Assembly: GCF_000963255.1 (NCBI RefSeq)
Contig: NZ_JYOV01000017.1
Span: 1-64,000, forward strand
Source: Streptococcus infantis
GTDB lineage: Bacteria > Bacillota > Bacilli > Lactobacillales > Streptococcaceae
Reading direction: 5' to 3'
Length of the DNA: 64,000 bases
The notes under the pieces were generated by a model, which was not told where the DNA came from, did not search any database, and saw only the letters and a program-made list of their open reading frames with translations. Position numbers and translations under genes: made by a program. Positions 30,637 to 43,806 of the stretch are shown here, piece by piece; within the stretch, counting starts at the first letter, position 1; each line of letters begins with the position of its first letter.

Positions 30637-31748
30637 TTTTTCTTCAAAGCTAAAATTTGACCAATGTTTGCAGCTGTATCTTCTAAATAGATAGCTGCAT
30701 TTTTTAAACTATCTTCTAATGGTTCGCTTTTCTCTAATATTGAAAAAGCAGCTATGACATTCTCAAATGGTAAAGGAGGTAAATCCTCAGCTAAACTACC
30801 ACAAATAGCAATAACTGGAACACCATCTGGTGTTCTTTTTGCTATTCCAATTGGCGCCTTACCAGATAAACTTTGAGAATCTAACCTACCTTCACCAACA
30901 ATAACTAGATCTGCATCTGCAACATTTTTATCAAAATTGATTATATCTAGACAGGTTTGAATACCAGATACAATCTCTGCTCCAGCAAAGGCACACAAGC
31001 CAGCTGCAATACCACCACCTGCTCCAGCACCATCCAATTTTAACATTTCAGGTGCAACTTTGTGGTAAAAGTTTTCAATAGCATCATCAACTTTTTGAAA
31101 TTGAGCTGGATTTAATCCTTTTTGCTTTCCAAATGTATAGGTAGCACCGTGAGTTCCACAGAGTGGATTGGTCACATCTGCTAAGATTTTGATACGCACA
31201 TCAGAAGGAATAGATATAACTTTCTCCTTTGAGATATCAGTAATTTCAAACAAAGACTGACCAATAGCTAGAAGTTCAGCTCCATTTTTGTCATAGAACT
31301 GGTAACCAAGTCCTGAAGCAATACCAATCCCACCATCGTTACTGGATGTCCCACCAACTCCTATATAGATTTCTTTCATTCCTTGTTCGATTAAATATAG
31401 GATCAGTTGACCAATCCCCTTTGTTTGAATCTTTAGTGGATTTCGTTTTTCAACAGGAATTTTAGCAAGCCCAACTAAATCGGCCACTTCGAAAAGAGCA
31501 AGTTCTCCTTTTTGAACATAAGTCATTTGAACTTCATCTCCAAAGGGACCCGTCACTAAAGCAGTTTTTTCTACAAGACCAAGTGAATTTTTAATGGCAT
31601 CTACTGTTCCTTCCCCTCCATCGCCAACAGGTAAGAGCAAACATTTCGATTCAGGTAGAACCTTTTTAAAACCTCGTTTAATAGCTTTAGCTACTTCACT
31701 TGCAGGGAGACTCTCCTTAAAAGAGTCAGGTGCTATAACAATTTTCAT
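30633..31748 (-). CDS. Glycerate kinase (GK-I/GarK family)
   Basis: 371 residues; phosphorylates D-glycerate with ATP. Family motifs: [16 protein letters not shown] at the N-terminus, [36 protein letters not shown] and [15 protein letters not shown]. It follows serB by 16 bases, and the pairing suggests a small serine/glycerate salvage unit. Product position (2- or 3-phosphoglycerate) differs between subfamilies and is not decided here. Confidence 0.93.
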   Translation of the reverse strand: MKIVIAPDSFKESLPASEVAKAIKRGFKKVLPESKCLLLPVGDGGEGTVDAIKNSLGLVEKTALVTGPFGDEVQMTYVQKGELALFEVADLVGLAKIPVEKRNPLKIQTKGIGQLILYLIEQGMKEIYIGVGGTSSNDGGIGIASGLGYQFYDKNGAELLAIGQSLFEITDISKEKVISIPSDVRIKILADVTNPLCGTHGATYTFGKQKGLNPAQFQKVDDAIENFYHKVAPEMLKLDGAGAGGGIAAGLCAFAGAEIVSGIQTCLDIINFDKNVADADLVIVGEGRLDSQSLSGKAPIGIAKRTPDGVPVIAICGSLAEDLPPLPFENVIAAFSILEKSEPLEDSLKNAAIYLEDTAANIGQILALKKN

Positions 31749-31764
31749 ACACTCATCTTTCTAA

Positions 31765-32406
31765 TCAAAGGAAATCTATCAGATTCAATACTTTTGTTAA
31801 ATCTCTATCTTCAATTTGAAGGGGAATTTCCTCTTTCACGATTTCTTTGGCACAGAAGCCAATGCCGATTCCAGCTCTCTTCAACATCGCTAAATCATTA
31901 GCACCATCTCCAATAGCAATTGTTCTATCAATTGGTACCTCTAATTCATCAGCCCATCTTACTAGGGTTTCTTTTTTAACTTCTCTGCTGATAATAGGAC
32001 CAACAAGATTTCCAGTTAAATGGCCATCTCTGATTTCCAGTTGATTAGCAGCAAATAATGAAATCCCTAAATCTTTTGCTATTCTTTCAACAACAGGTGT
32101 AAATCCACCCGAAACTAAACCCACTTCTATCTGATTTTTTTTTAGAGTGTTAATAAATATCATAGCATTTTTACTAAGATGTAGTTCATGATAAATCTTA
32201 TCAAAAGTATCTACAGATAATCCTTTTAATAAAGAAGCTCGTTTTCTCAAGCTTTCTTCAAAATCTAGTTCTCCCCTCATAGCTTGAGCTGTTAGAAGGG
32301 CTACTTCTTCTTCACAATCTGCCTCTTTCCCTAATAAATCAATAACCTCTTCTTCTATCAGTGTCCCATCTACATCCAGTACACAGAGTCCTTTAATTTT
32401 TTTCAT
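31765..32406 (-). CDS. serB: Phosphoserine phosphatase, HAD family
   Basis: 213 residues; releases serine from phosphoserine. HAD motif I DVDGT (Asp10, Asp12), motif II SGGF near residue 99, motif III/IV IGDGANDLAML. The cap insertion and RGELDFEESLRKR match SerB. It starts about 30 bases past the glg operon terminator with no obvious promoter in that space, so it may be read by leakage through that terminator. Confidence 0.9.
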   Translation of the reverse strand: MKKIKGLCVLDVDGTLIEEEVIDLLGKEADCEEEVALLTAQAMRGELDFEESLRKRASLLKGLSVDTFDKIYHELHLSKNAMIFINTLKKNQIEVGLVSGGFTPVVERIAKDLGISLFAANQLEIRDGHLTGNLVGPIISREVKKETLVRWADELEVPIDRTIAIGDGANDLAMLKRAGIGIGFCAKEIVKEEIPLQIEDRDLTKVLNLIDFL

Positions 32407-32433
32407 ATAATTGCCTTACTTTCAGAATCTCAA

Positions 32434-32462
32434 AAAATCGTATGAAGGTATCATACGATTTT
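32434..32462 (-). terminator. Terminator of the glgBCDA operon
   Basis: AAAATCGTATGA pairs with TCATACGATTTT around a 5-base loop and is followed by TTGAGA on the minus strand, starting 7 bases past glgA. Confidence 0.85.
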
Positions 32463-32468
32463 AACTAT

Positions 32469-33902
32469 TTAGTTTGCTAAACTGTGATACAAATCAAGAT
32501 ATGACTTGCAGGCTGTATCCCAAGAGAAATCACATTCCATAGCTTGAACTTGCATATTTTTCCAAACATCAGGATGGTTGTGATAAACATCCAAAGCTGT
32601 TTGCAATGCCCAGTTGAGCCAGTATGGAGTTAGGTTGTTAAAGCTAAAGCCTGTACCTGTTCCTTCAATTGGATTAAAGGCTTGAACAGTATCTCTAAGT
32701 CCACCCACCTCGTTTACTAAAGGAAGTGTACCATATCTCATGGCCATCATTTGTGAAAGTCCACACGGTTCAAAACGACTTGGCATGAGGAAAATATCAC
32801 ATGCTGCATAAATCTCTTGAGCTAATTTCACGTCGAAAGTAATATTGGCAGAAAGTTTTTCTGGGAATACTTGACTAAACCAAGAGAAAGCTTGTTCAAA
32901 TCCTGGATCTCCAGTTCCCAAGAGAACAATTTGAATATCCTCTTGAAGCATACGATGCAGGCTTTCAACTACCACATCAAAGCCCTTCTGACGAGTCAAA
33001 CGTGACACGATACCAATCATTGGCACATCAGGACGTACTGGAAGACCAACTCTTTCTTGAAGTTTCGCTTTATTTTGAGCTTTTCCTGACAAATCAGTTT
33101 TATTAAAATGATACTCAAGTAAAGCATCCGTCTCTGGGTTGTACAAATCTGTATCAATACCATTAACAATACCTGAAACCTTACCAGATTCCATACGAAG
33201 AATCTGATCAATACCGCAACCAAACTCTGTAGTCATGATCTCATAAGCATAGCTCGGTGACACGGTTGATACACGATCAGCATAAAGAATACCAGCCTTC
33301 ATCCAGTTAAGACAATCATTCCAACGAACTGTTCCATCAGCGTAGCGCTCAAATCCAACCCTGAACAAGTCCCAAAGCATACTCTCAGAAAATTGACCCT
33401 GAAATTCTAAGTTATGAATGGTCAAAACAGTCTTGATCCCTTGGTAAGCTTGAATCCATCTGTATTTTTCTTTTAACAAGAACGGGATCATTGCTGTATG
33501 GTAGTCATGAGCGTGGAGGACATCAGGGATAAATCCGATACGCTCCATAGCTTCAAGGGCAGCAAGTTGGAAGAAGGCAAAACGTTCACCATCATCGAAA
33601 TCTCCATAAACATGTCCACGGAAGAAATAATATTGATTGTCGATGAAGTAGAAAGTAACACCGTTTAAAACAGTTTTCTTAATTCCACAAAATTGTCTGC
33701 GCCAACCAACATAGACTTCAAATTGAAGGACATCTTCAATTTGATCACCAAACTTGGCTTCAACCATGTCATAGTAGGGTAAGATAACAGCAACTTCATG
33801 CCCAGCTTTTACTAATGATTTTGGAAGTGCTCCGATAACGTCTCCCAATCCACCTGTTTTTGAAAAGGGAGCTCCCTCTGCTGCTACAAATAAAATTTTC
33901 AT
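32469..33902 (-). CDS. glgA: Glycogen synthase
   Basis: GT5 ADP-glucose-dependent glycogen synthase of 477 residues. The N-terminal KTGGLGDV loop binds ADP-glucose; [17 protein letters not shown] and the C-terminal [17 protein letters not shown] motif of retaining GT-B enzymes follow. It overlaps glgD by 4 bases and is the last gene of glgBCDA. Confidence 0.97.
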   Translation of the reverse strand: MKILFVAAEGAPFSKTGGLGDVIGALPKSLVKAGHEVAVILPYYDMVEAKFGDQIEDVLQFEVYVGWRRQFCGIKKTVLNGVTFYFIDNQYYFFRGHVYGDFDDGERFAFFQLAALEAMERIGFIPDVLHAHDYHTAMIPFLLKEKYRWIQAYQGIKTVLTIHNLEFQGQFSESMLWDLFRVGFERYADGTVRWNDCLNWMKAGILYADRVSTVSPSYAYEIMTTEFGCGIDQILRMESGKVSGIVNGIDTDLYNPETDALLEYHFNKTDLSGKAQNKAKLQERVGLPVRPDVPMIGIVSRLTRQKGFDVVVESLHRMLQEDIQIVLLGTGDPGFEQAFSWFSQVFPEKLSANITFDVKLAQEIYAACDIFLMPSRFEPCGLSQMMAMRYGTLPLVNEVGGLRDTVQAFNPIEGTGTGFSFNNLTPYWLNWALQTALDVYHNHPDVWKNMQVQAMECDFSWDTACKSYLDLYHSLAN

Positions 33903-35038
33903 GAAAGGACATCCTCTGTTACTTTTTCGCCTTTTTTGATGATAACAGGGTTTTCTGCTGTACCTCGAACGACAACTCCCTCAGCTATTTCAGCACCCTT
34001 ATCAACAATTGCATACTCAACTTGTGCACCTTTTCCAACGACAACGCGAGGGAAGATAAGAGATTCTTTAACCAAGCTGTCTTTATTGATACGAACATTA
34101 CGCGAAATAACAGATTTAATCACTTCGCCTTCAACGATACTACCAGAAGCAAATTGAGAAGTGTTTACTTTTGAACCCGGTGCATAGTAAGTAGGCTCTT
34201 CGTTTTTAACTTTAGTGTGAATCTTTTGATTTGGCGAGAACAAAGAGTAGAATTTATGCTGATCAAGCATATCTAAATTAGCTTGGTAATATGTTTCTAC
34301 TGAATGAATATTGGCTAGGTATCCTGTGTATTCATATGCAAAAGCACCTTCTTTGGCTGCCAAATCGCGAAGAACATACCGTAATTTTTCTGGATATTCT
34401 TTTTGGGCTTCTTCTTCCAAACGCTTAATCAACCATTGAGTATCTACAACGAAGATATCTGTTGACATGTTGTAAAAATCTTGGTTTGATTTTTTATCAA
34501 AGAGTTTGTGTGAAAGTACGTGGTCAGTTTCATCAATATCAAGGATTGCATTTACTTCTGAAATGACCTTCTTAGGCAATTTCTTATAAACAACTGTAAT
34601 TGGTGATTTTGTTGTATTATGCAAATGGAAAACTTGATTGAGATCAATATTCACCAAAACATCAGAGTTCAGGGAAACTGTTTGGTCTGAACCTGAACGT
34701 TTTAAGTAAGTTAAGAGTTGTTTATAGTACTCTTTTCCAACAGTACTGCTCTCTACACGAGTATTGTAGATTCCAAGATAGTAGTGGCTAAGAAGTGTAT
34801 TCAAGCCCCACTCACGTCCTGAACGAATATGGTCAAATACAGAGCTGATGTTATCTTGTTGGAAAATTCCAAAGATACTACGAACGCCTGCATTAGCTAA
34901 ACTTGAAAGCGGGAAGTCAATCAAACGATACTTTCCTCCAAATGGTAAAGTTGCCACTGGACGGTTACTTGTCAAGGTTGACATATCATGGAAACCAACG
35001 GTATTTCCTAAAATCGCTGAATATTTATCAATCTTCAT
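33899..35038 (-). CDS. glgD: Glucose-1-phosphate adenylyltransferase subunit GlgD
   Basis: 379 residues; nucleotidyltransferase fold plus a left-handed beta-helix end. Compared with GlgC the N-terminal pyrophosphorylase loop is degenerate ([12 protein letters not shown] in place of GGxGTRL), as expected for GlgD, which in Firmicutes forms an active heteromer with GlgC and tunes it. It overlaps glgC by 11 bases and glgA by 4. Confidence 0.95.
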   Translation of the reverse strand: MKIDKYSAILGNTVGFHDMSTLTSNRPVATLPFGGKYRLIDFPLSSLANAGVRSIFGIFQQDNISSVFDHIRSGREWGLNTLLSHYYLGIYNTRVESSTVGKEYYKQLLTYLKRSGSDQTVSLNSDVLVNIDLNQVFHLHNTTKSPITVVYKKLPKKVISEVNAILDIDETDHVLSHKLFDKKSNQDFYNMSTDIFVVDTQWLIKRLEEEAQKEYPEKLRYVLRDLAAKEGAFAYEYTGYLANIHSVETYYQANLDMLDQHKFYSLFSPNQKIHTKVKNEEPTYYAPGSKVNTSQFASGSIVEGEVIKSVISRNVRINKDSLVKESLIFPRVVVGKGAQVEYAIVDKGAEIAEGVVVRGTAENPVIIKKGEKVTEDVLS

Positions 35039-36170
35039 CTGTTGCTACCCCCACTACTTCATTATATCCGACTACTTGTACTTCTTCTGTACCATCAATT
35101 TCTACACCATCGGCAATGACTGCTCCTTCACCGATGATAGCACGTGTAATTTTAGCACCTCTACCGATAACTGCTCCACTCATAATGACAGAATCAACGA
35201 CTTCTGCTCCCTTACGAACTTGAGCAGCTGTAGAAAGAATAGAATGTTTCACAGTACCATTTACGTAACATCCATCTACTACTAGAGAATCTTCTACATG
35301 AGCATGTTCTCCAATAAAGTTTGGTGGAGCGATAAGGTTACGAGAATAAATCTTCCATTGACGGTTACGGCTATCTAGAGCATTCTCTGGAGAGATGTAT
35401 TCCATATTTGCTTCCCAGAGTGATTCGATAGTACCAACGTCCTTCCAGTATCCATTGAATTCATAAGCATAGACACTCTCGCCTGTTTCAAGATAATTTG
35501 GAATAACATTTTTACCGAAGTCTGACATATCTAGGTTGGCCTTTTCAGCTGCAACTAGCATATTACGAAGTCGTTTCCAGTCAAAGATATAGATACCCAT
35601 TGATGCCTTAGTTGATTTTGGTTCAGCTGGTTTTTCTTCAAACTCAACAATACGATTATTAGCATCTGTATTCATGATACCAAAACGGCTAGCTTCTTTT
35701 AGTGGTACATCCAAGACAGCAACTGTCAAGCTGGCATTATTGTCCTTGTGTGATTGGAGCATATCATCATAGTCCATCTTGTAGATATGGTCACCTGAAA
35801 GGATCAAAACATACTCAGGATTGATACTGTCGATATAGTCGATGTTTTGGTAAATGGCATGACTTGTACCTTCAAACCAACGATTTCCTTCACTTGCAGA
35901 GTAGGGTTGAAGGATAGAAACACCTGTGTCAATACCGTCTAGACCCCAACTAGAACCATTACCAATGTGGCTATTGAGAGCTAGTGGTTGATACTGTGTA
36001 ATAACCCCAACATTATGGATACCAGAGTTGGCACAGTTTGAAAGAGCGAAGTCAATGATACGGTAGCGCCCACCAAATTGCACGGCAGGTTTAGCAATGC
36101 TTTGAGTGAGTTTACCGAGACGAGTTCCTTGCCCACCAGCAAGGATTAAAGCTAGCATTTCATTCTTCAT
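35028..36170 (-). CDS. glgC: Glucose-1-phosphate adenylyltransferase (ADP-glucose pyrophosphorylase)
   Basis: 380 residues; makes ADP-glucose from glucose-1-phosphate and ATP, the committed step of glycogen synthesis. [13 protein letters not shown] is the nucleotide loop; [14 protein letters not shown] holds the catalytic Asp; [11 protein letters not shown] binds sugar phosphate. The C-terminus has hexapeptide repeats ([15 protein letters not shown]). Overlaps glgB by 11 bases. Confidence 0.97.
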   Translation of the reverse strand: MKNEMLALILAGGQGTRLGKLTQSIAKPAVQFGGRYRIIDFALSNCANSGIHNVGVITQYQPLALNSHIGNGSSWGLDGIDTGVSILQPYSASEGNRWFEGTSHAIYQNIDYIDSINPEYVLILSGDHIYKMDYDDMLQSHKDNNASLTVAVLDVPLKEASRFGIMNTDANNRIVEFEEKPAEPKSTKASMGIYIFDWKRLRNMLVAAEKANLDMSDFGKNVIPNYLETGESVYAYEFNGYWKDVGTIESLWEANMEYISPENALDSRNRQWKIYSRNLIAPPNFIGEHAHVEDSLVVDGCYVNGTVKHSILSTAAQVRKGAEVVDSVIMSGAVIGRGAKITRAIIGEGAVIADGVEIDGTEEVQVVGYNEVVGVATDED

Positions 36171-38088
36171 TTTCTACTCCTTTTTGAGTTTTATTAGCGA
36201 CTTTTTTAGTAGGTTTTATGCGACGTTTGATTTTCCAAATACTTGCTCCCATAGCTGGCAAGGTAAATGTCAAAGTCTGCTCATAATCCTTCCACAATCC
36301 TTCTTGAGTTTGAACTGTTTGGTTATGCTCTTTCCACACACCACCCCATTGTTCTAACTCTGTATTCCAAATTTCTTCATAAATCCCTGCAACTGGAAGA
36401 CCAATTGTAAAATCAGGACGTTCAACTGGTGCCATATTAAAGACACAGACTAGCATCTCGCCTTTCTTGCCCTTACGGATAAAGGAAAGAACACTCTGAT
36501 CTCTGTTATCCGCATCAATGATTTCAATACCATCGTAACTTGTATCAATTTCCCAAAGACAACGGTGATCTTTATAAAGCTGATTCAACTGTGATGTAAA
36601 GTATTTCATCTTGGCATTCATTGGATCTTCTAGGTTAGACCACTCTAATTGCTCTTCTGATTTCCACTCTAAGAATTGACCAAATTCGCTACCCATGAAG
36701 AGTAATTTCTTACCAGGGTGACAAATTTGATAAGTGTAGAGGTTTCTCAAACCAGCAAATTGATTGTAACGATCACCCCACATCTTATGCATCATACTCT
36801 TCTTACCGTGGACAACCTCATCATGTGAGAATGGTAGGAGATAATTTTCATTAAAGACATACATGAAGCTGAAGGTCACAAGATTAAAGTCATACTTGCG
36901 GTAAATTGGATCTTCTTCGTAGAAACGTAGGATATCATTCATCCAACCCATGTTCCACTTGTAGTCAAATCCAAGTCCACCCATTTCCTTCATGCCAGTA
37001 ATCTTGGTACCTGAAGAAGACTCCTCTGCAATCATCATAACATCCGGATGAGCTAGCTTAATAACATCGTTCAAACGTTGTAGGAAATAATATCCTTCAT
37101 AGTTGAGATTGCCACCGTCTTTATTTGGTGTCCATGGAGCATTGTCATAATCTAGATAGAGAATATTACTTACGGCATCTACACGAATCCCATCTAGGTG
37201 ATAGAAATCAATCCAGAACTTAATACTAGAAATCAAGAAAGATTGGACTTCATTTTTACCAAGGTCGAAGTTGAGTGCTCCCCAACCGTAGTTGTTAGCC
37301 TTATTATGATCTTGGTATTCAAAAGTTGGTGTACCGTCGTAGTATGCCAAAGCGTCATCATTGATTGTAAAGTGACCTGGCACCCAGTCCACAATTACAC
37401 CGATATTGTTGATATGACATTCCTCAACGAAGTCTTGAAACTCTTCAGGACGACCATAGGCATGCTCTAAAGCGAAGTAGCCCATGAGCTGATAGCCCCA
37501 ACTCAAACCGAGAGGGTGAGCCATCAGAGGCATAAACTCGATGTGAGTATAGTTCATCTCAACGAGATAGGGAATGAGCTCTTCTTTGAGTTGAGCAAAG
37601 CTATAAGGTGTTCCATCAGGATTTCTCTTCCAAGATCCTGCATGTGCCTCATAGATATTGACCGGTCTTTCGAAAAATCCCCAACGTTTTCTGCGAGCTA
37701 ACCAGAGACCGTCCTTCCATTTTTTCTCAGGAATTTCTGTTAAAACTGCCCCTGTTCCTGGACGAGCTTCATAGCGTACTGCCAAGGGATCAATCTTCAT
37801 AAGCTGATGACCATTAGCACGAGTAATATGATATTTATAAATATGTCCTTCTTGAGCTAAAGTTGTAAAAACTTCCCAAACTCCAGATTCATTACGAACC
37901 ATGGGGATTTGATTTTCAACCCAGTTAGTAAAATCACCAACTAGATGGACAGCCTGCGCATTTGGCGCCCAGACACGGAATGTATAGCCATACTCACCGT
38001 CTCTTTCTTCACGATGCGCACCTAAATAGTGTTGAAGATGGAAATTTTCGCCACTAGTAAAAGTTCTTAAAGCCTCAAATTTATCCAT
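36160..38088 (-). CDS. glgB: 1,4-alpha-glucan branching enzyme
   Basis: GH13 branching enzyme of 642 residues: N-terminal CBM48 ([20 protein letters not shown]), catalytic barrel with the nucleophile Asp in [12 protein letters not shown], acid/base Glu in MIAEESSS, and the [11 protein letters not shown] region with the third acid. A basic tail ([16 protein letters not shown]) ends it. First gene of glgBCDA, just after a promoter with a cre. Confidence 0.97.
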   Translation of the reverse strand: MDKFEALRTFTSGENFHLQHYLGAHREERDGEYGYTFRVWAPNAQAVHLVGDFTNWVENQIPMVRNESGVWEVFTTLAQEGHIYKYHITRANGHQLMKIDPLAVRYEARPGTGAVLTEIPEKKWKDGLWLARRKRWGFFERPVNIYEAHAGSWKRNPDGTPYSFAQLKEELIPYLVEMNYTHIEFMPLMAHPLGLSWGYQLMGYFALEHAYGRPEEFQDFVEECHINNIGVIVDWVPGHFTINDDALAYYDGTPTFEYQDHNKANNYGWGALNFDLGKNEVQSFLISSIKFWIDFYHLDGIRVDAVSNILYLDYDNAPWTPNKDGGNLNYEGYYFLQRLNDVIKLAHPDVMMIAEESSSGTKITGMKEMGGLGFDYKWNMGWMNDILRFYEEDPIYRKYDFNLVTFSFMYVFNENYLLPFSHDEVVHGKKSMMHKMWGDRYNQFAGLRNLYTYQICHPGKKLLFMGSEFGQFLEWKSEEQLEWSNLEDPMNAKMKYFTSQLNQLYKDHRCLWEIDTSYDGIEIIDADNRDQSVLSFIRKGKKGEMLVCVFNMAPVERPDFTIGLPVAGIYEEIWNTELEQWGGVWKEHNQTVQTQEGLWKDYEQTLTFTLPAMGASIWKIKRRIKPTKKVANKTQKGVENEE

Positions 38089-38104
38089 TGAATCCCCCTT
38101 TTAT

Positions 38105-38155
38105 TGTAAGCGTTTTCTATGTATCTATTATACTATCTTTTAAGAAAACTTTCAA
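38105..38155 (-). promoter_or_regulatory. glg operon promoter and downstream cre
   Basis: -35 TTGAAA (38150-38155), -10 TATAAT (38127-38132), spacer 17. AGAAAACGCTTACA (38105-38118) fits the cre pattern well and lies just after the transcription start, a roadblock position, so glycogen synthesis should respond to CcpA. The rest of the 397-base gap up to 38451 is very AT-rich; apart from a TACGAATA octamer (38346-38353) I see nothing in it. Confidence 0.8.
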
Positions 38156-38451
38156 CTAATTTCCGAATTCTACAAAAATTTTTTTCGAAAATCTTCATAT
38201 ATTTATCTTAACATTTCTAAAATTTTCATAAATGATGATAAGCAGTGAAATTTTCTATCAGCTACTGTTACAAAAATAACTTTCATTATCTATATATAAA
38301 ATAACTCACTTAAAAACTGAACGTTTTTGTTTTTCGATAACATAATATTCGTAGATAACTCTTTTAATATAATTTTACCAAATTTTCTGAAATTTTCAAC
38401 TATTTATAGTAATAGTTCCATTTTTATTTTTATGTCTAGGAATATAAAAAA

Positions 38452-38472
38452 ACTCAAGCATAAATCTTGAGT
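38452..38472 (-). terminator. pulA terminator
   Basis: ACTCAAG pairs with CTTGAGT around ATTTATG and is followed by TTTTTTTATATT on the minus strand, 14 bases past the stop. Confidence 0.85.
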
Positions 38473-38485
38473 CTTTGGTTAATTT

Positions 38486-40768
38486 TTAAGATAAAACATT
38501 CATAACTGCCACACTGACATCGTCAATGGCATTTTCTTGGTTAGAACGGCTATTGGTTACCAACATTTCTAGGTTTCCTGCATTTTCATAGTAATAGGAA
38601 GCCCCTTTAGCATTGAATACAACCAAGAAGTGCTCTTCGCCACCATGAATCTCATAAACAATCCAACCACTATTTTCAATGGCTGTATGAACAAATACAT
38701 GACGGTAGACTTCTTCATAAGTAGGGTATGAAAAGGCACTGTTTTGTGTTTTAAGTCGGATAATCTGACGAACAAAATCGATACTATCTTGACGCTCATT
38801 GATCAAATCCCAGTTGACTTGGTTGACGCTATCAGGTGCATTGTAACTATTCATAGCTCTCTCACGATCTGCGTGAGTCAACTCGCCATTTTCTCCTGTA
38901 GCTACAAGCTTGGTACGGCCAAACTCTTGCCCCAACTCCATGAAGGCCATCCCTTGCATGAGAAGGTTCATGGCTGTCGCTGTTTCTACTTTCTTCATGA
39001 TACGTTTTTCACTCTCCGTTGGATGAAGGGTTTTAAGCAAATCATGCAAATTGTAGTTATCGTGGGCTTCTACATAGTTAAGAACCTGATTCGGGCTGAG
39101 GTAAGAACCCAGTTCTCGGCTTCCAAGGATAGCCTTTGCGACGATCGGCTCAGTACCTGCACCACTGACAAAACCAGATTTGATAGAACCATAGACTTCA
39201 CAACCTTTAACCGCATCACGTTGATTATCATTAAAGAATCCAATGTTTGGCAATTGATAGGCATTATCTTTCTTAGCCTTATCATAAGGAGCAAGACCAG
39301 TTCCCATATCCCATCCTTCTCCATAAAGGATGATTTTAGGATCGACTTCATCCATAGCCCATCGGATCATCTGCATGGTTTTAATGTCATGAATTCCCAT
39401 CAAGTCAAAGCGGAAACCGTCAATATTGAATTCTTTTACCCAGTAGAGAAGAGAATCAATCATATATTTACGGAACATTTCATGCTCACTGGCAGTTTCG
39501 TTACCGACTCCTGTTCCATTTTGGTAAGTTCCATCATGGTTCATTCGATAATAATAATCGGGAACCGTTGTTTGGAATGGCGCATCCACCGTTGAGAAGG
39601 TGTGATTGTAAACAACATCCATAATAACACCGATACCAGCAGCGTGATAAGCTTGAACCATAGCTTTCAAATCACGGATAGCTTGACCTGGATCATTTGG
39701 ATTTGTAGACATGCTAGTTTCTGGAGCATTGTAGTTTTGTGGATCATATCCCCAGTTATAAGTTACATTTCCATCTGCGTCGTATTCTTTATAACGGTCA
39801 GCAATTGGTTGCAGCTGAACATAGTTGACACCAAGTTCTTTAATGTAATCAAATGCAGTCGACTGACCATATTGGTTAACTGTTCCAGTTTGCGCTGCAC
39901 CTAAGAAGGTTCCTCTTAATTCTGGTGCAACACCAGATGTTTCAGACTTAGTCAGATCACGGATGTGCATTTCATAAATGACTGCTTGGCAAGGATTTTC
40001 CAAACGCCAAGTTGCTTCTGTACCATGCTTGACCTCAAAGCCTTCAACTTGACGATCTTGGTTTGAAACGATGGCTGAACGTTTTCCATCAGGACTTGTC
40101 GCTATTGTATATGGATCACGAGTTAATGACTGGTGATGAGGAAAGTCAATTTGATAATGGTAGGCACGACCTGCTAGGTTTTCTGGAACTGTTAAACTCC
40201 AAACACCAATGGTATTATACTTGTGGCTATAGGAATAACTATTTCCTCGCTCCATTTCAAAGATTTTAAGGATAGGAGCGTCATTCTTCGCTGATTCATA
40301 GACTACTACTTGGACAGAAGTAGCTGTTGGTGCCCATAAGCTAAAACTTGTTTCATTTTCAGAAACTTGACATCCCAACTCTCCTTGATAACCCCAATGG
40401 TGATCGAAACTCGCACTATTGATTGCCTTGTCAAAAGCAAAAGGATTTTGGTCTTTATAGTGGGGACTGGCAATAGCTGGATTTTCAGAATAATAAACTG
40501 TATCATCTCCATCCAAAATCCAAACCTCTGTCAAAAGTGGATAGTAATTGAAGCGAATAGGATATTCTTTGCTGACACCATCTTTTTCAACAGTAAAAGT
40601 CATGGTCTCAAGGGCTACTTCACTCGATTGAGTCAGTGAAAATTTGGCACCAAAATATTCTTCTTCTTTGATAAGCTCTACTGAATCTACTGTTTTTTTA
40701 CTGAAACTACAAGCCTCGTAGGCTTCATCCTTGCGATGGTAATGAATAAGTACAGGATAATTGTACAT
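38486..40768 (-). CDS. pulA: Type I pullulanase, intracellular
   Basis: GH13_14 debranching enzyme of 760 residues that hydrolyses alpha-1,6 links of glycogen or imported maltodextrins. The type I signature YNWGYDP is present (NVTYNWGYDPQNY); catalytic Asp in GFRFDLMGIHD, Glu in YGEGWDMG, and VEAHDN. An N-terminal domain of about 110 residues and a CBM48-like domain (ETSFSLWAPTATSVQV) come first. There is no signal peptide or LPxTG anchor, so it is not the surface SpuA/PulA type. It lies between dagK-like gene and glgB, next to the glycogen operon it probably serves. Confidence 0.95.
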   Translation of the reverse strand: MYNYPVLIHYHRKDEAYEACSFSKKTVDSVELIKEEEYFGAKFSLTQSSEVALETMTFTVEKDGVSKEYPIRFNYYPLLTEVWILDGDDTVYYSENPAIASPHYKDQNPFAFDKAINSASFDHHWGYQGELGCQVSENETSFSLWAPTATSVQVVVYESAKNDAPILKIFEMERGNSYSYSHKYNTIGVWSLTVPENLAGRAYHYQIDFPHHQSLTRDPYTIATSPDGKRSAIVSNQDRQVEGFEVKHGTEATWRLENPCQAVIYEMHIRDLTKSETSGVAPELRGTFLGAAQTGTVNQYGQSTAFDYIKELGVNYVQLQPIADRYKEYDADGNVTYNWGYDPQNYNAPETSMSTNPNDPGQAIRDLKAMVQAYHAAGIGVIMDVVYNHTFSTVDAPFQTTVPDYYYRMNHDGTYQNGTGVGNETASEHEMFRKYMIDSLLYWVKEFNIDGFRFDLMGIHDIKTMQMIRWAMDEVDPKIILYGEGWDMGTGLAPYDKAKKDNAYQLPNIGFFNDNQRDAVKGCEVYGSIKSGFVSGAGTEPIVAKAILGSRELGSYLSPNQVLNYVEAHDNYNLHDLLKTLHPTESEKRIMKKVETATAMNLLMQGMAFMELGQEFGRTKLVATGENGELTHADRERAMNSYNAPDSVNQVNWDLINERQDSIDFVRQIIRLKTQNSAFSYPTYEEVYRHVFVHTAIENSGWIVYEIHGGEEHFLVVFNAKGASYYYENAGNLEMLVTNSRSNQENAIDDVSVAVMNVLS

Positions 40769-40800
40769 GGTTCTCCCTAATTTCTAAATTAAATTTGATT

Positions 40801-41751
40801 TTATATGTTACTAATAATTTCTTGATCAATCGCCTCACAATTCACAAAAAACTCAATGTGATTATGACATACTTCCAAATCTACTGGTGTGTCACCACCG
40901 TATTCTCCATCAAGATTAAGCATAAACGGCTCTTCCTGATCCAAAGTTTCAATTCGGAGTTTACTAGTTTTCAGATATTCAACATTGACATCTGATACGT
41001 GTTGGCCTCCGTTCATGGCTTGAACTAGCAGACTCAACATATCTAGGATTTTATCTGTCTTTACTAGAATAAGCGTAAAATTGCCATCATCCAGCTTGGT
41101 ATCAGGTGCAAATTGCTCAAATCCACCGATAGAATTGGTCAAGGCAACAAAGACAAGAGAAACTTCTCCTGTAAAAATTCCCCAATCATGGTAAATACGA
41201 ACAGGACGGGCTTTGGATTTTGGGAACATCTCGATGCCTTTAGCAACGTAGGCCAGATAACCCAGACGCGTCTTTAGTTCACTCGGAACACTAAAAGTTA
41301 ACTCCGTAAGAGCTCCTGCCGCAGCAATATTGATGAAATACTTATCGCCAAAAGCACGACCAATATCAATTTTCTTGGTTTCATTTTTGGCAATGATCTT
41401 CGCTGCAGCAACTGGATCCCCCATAGGGATTTTCAATGATCTTGCATAGTCATTGGTAGTCCCAGTAGGAATGATGGCTATCTTTGGACGTTGTTCCAGA
41501 GGTGCAATTCCATTAACCACTTCATTGATGGTGCCATCGCCACCAGCTACTAAAACCAAATCAAAGCCAGCTTTTGCAGCTCTTTCTGCTTCTTTCTGGG
41601 CTGACAGGTGTTCAGGTTTGGTTTGGAAAGCACTGGTTTCATAGCCCATGCTCTCTAACACTTCTAGGACTTCTGCGATATTTTGCTTGATAATTTCCTG
41701 GCCTGATGTCGGATTATAAATGAGACGTGCGCGTTTTTTTTCTTCTTTCAT
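40801..41751 (-). CDS. Diacylglycerol kinase-like lipid kinase (DagK/YegS family)
   Basis: 316 residues. DAGK catalytic domain with RLIYNPTSGQE, the nucleotide loop VAGGDGTINEVVNGI and PTGTTNDYARSL, and the C-terminal beta-sandwich with LDGEYGGDTPVDLEV. Soluble DgkB-type enzymes recycle diacylglycerol from lipoteichoic acid synthesis into phosphatidic acid. ligA ends 3 bases upstream and pulA follows after 32 bases, giving a probable ligA-dgkB-pulA transcript. Confidence 0.92.
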   Translation of the reverse strand: MKEEKKRARLIYNPTSGQEIIKQNIAEVLEVLESMGYETSAFQTKPEHLSAQKEAERAAKAGFDLVLVAGGDGTINEVVNGIAPLEQRPKIAIIPTGTTNDYARSLKIPMGDPVAAAKIIAKNETKKIDIGRAFGDKYFINIAAAGALTELTFSVPSELKTRLGYLAYVAKGIEMFPKSKARPVRIYHDWGIFTGEVSLVFVALTNSIGGFEQFAPDTKLDDGNFTLILVKTDKILDMLSLLVQAMNGGQHVSDVNVEYLKTSKLRIETLDQEEPFMLNLDGEYGGDTPVDLEVCHNHIEFFVNCEAIDQEIISNI

Positions 41752-41754
41752 AGC

Positions 41755-43749
<1,995 letters not shown>

Positions 43750-43771
43750 TACTCAAGCTCTAAAAAAGAAA

Positions 43772-43800
43772 ATGAGAAGGATATTTCTATCGCTTCTCAC
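43772..43800 (-). terminator. xpt-pbuX terminator
   Basis: GAGAAG pairs with CTTCTC across a 13-base loop, flanked by A/T pairs, then ATTTTCTTTTTT on the minus strand. Confidence 0.7.
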
Positions 43801-43806
43801 TTTTAG

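Noticed and set aside
38156-38345. Tiny frames of 17 and 27 codons after the TACGAATA octamer
   Set aside because: Neither has a ribosome binding site or recognisable product; sequence is extremely AT-rich.
38744-39595. 283-codon plus-strand frame opposite pulA
   Set aside because: Lies fully antisense to a well-conserved pullulanase, Cys/His/Ile-rich composition, no ribosome binding site: a shadow frame.
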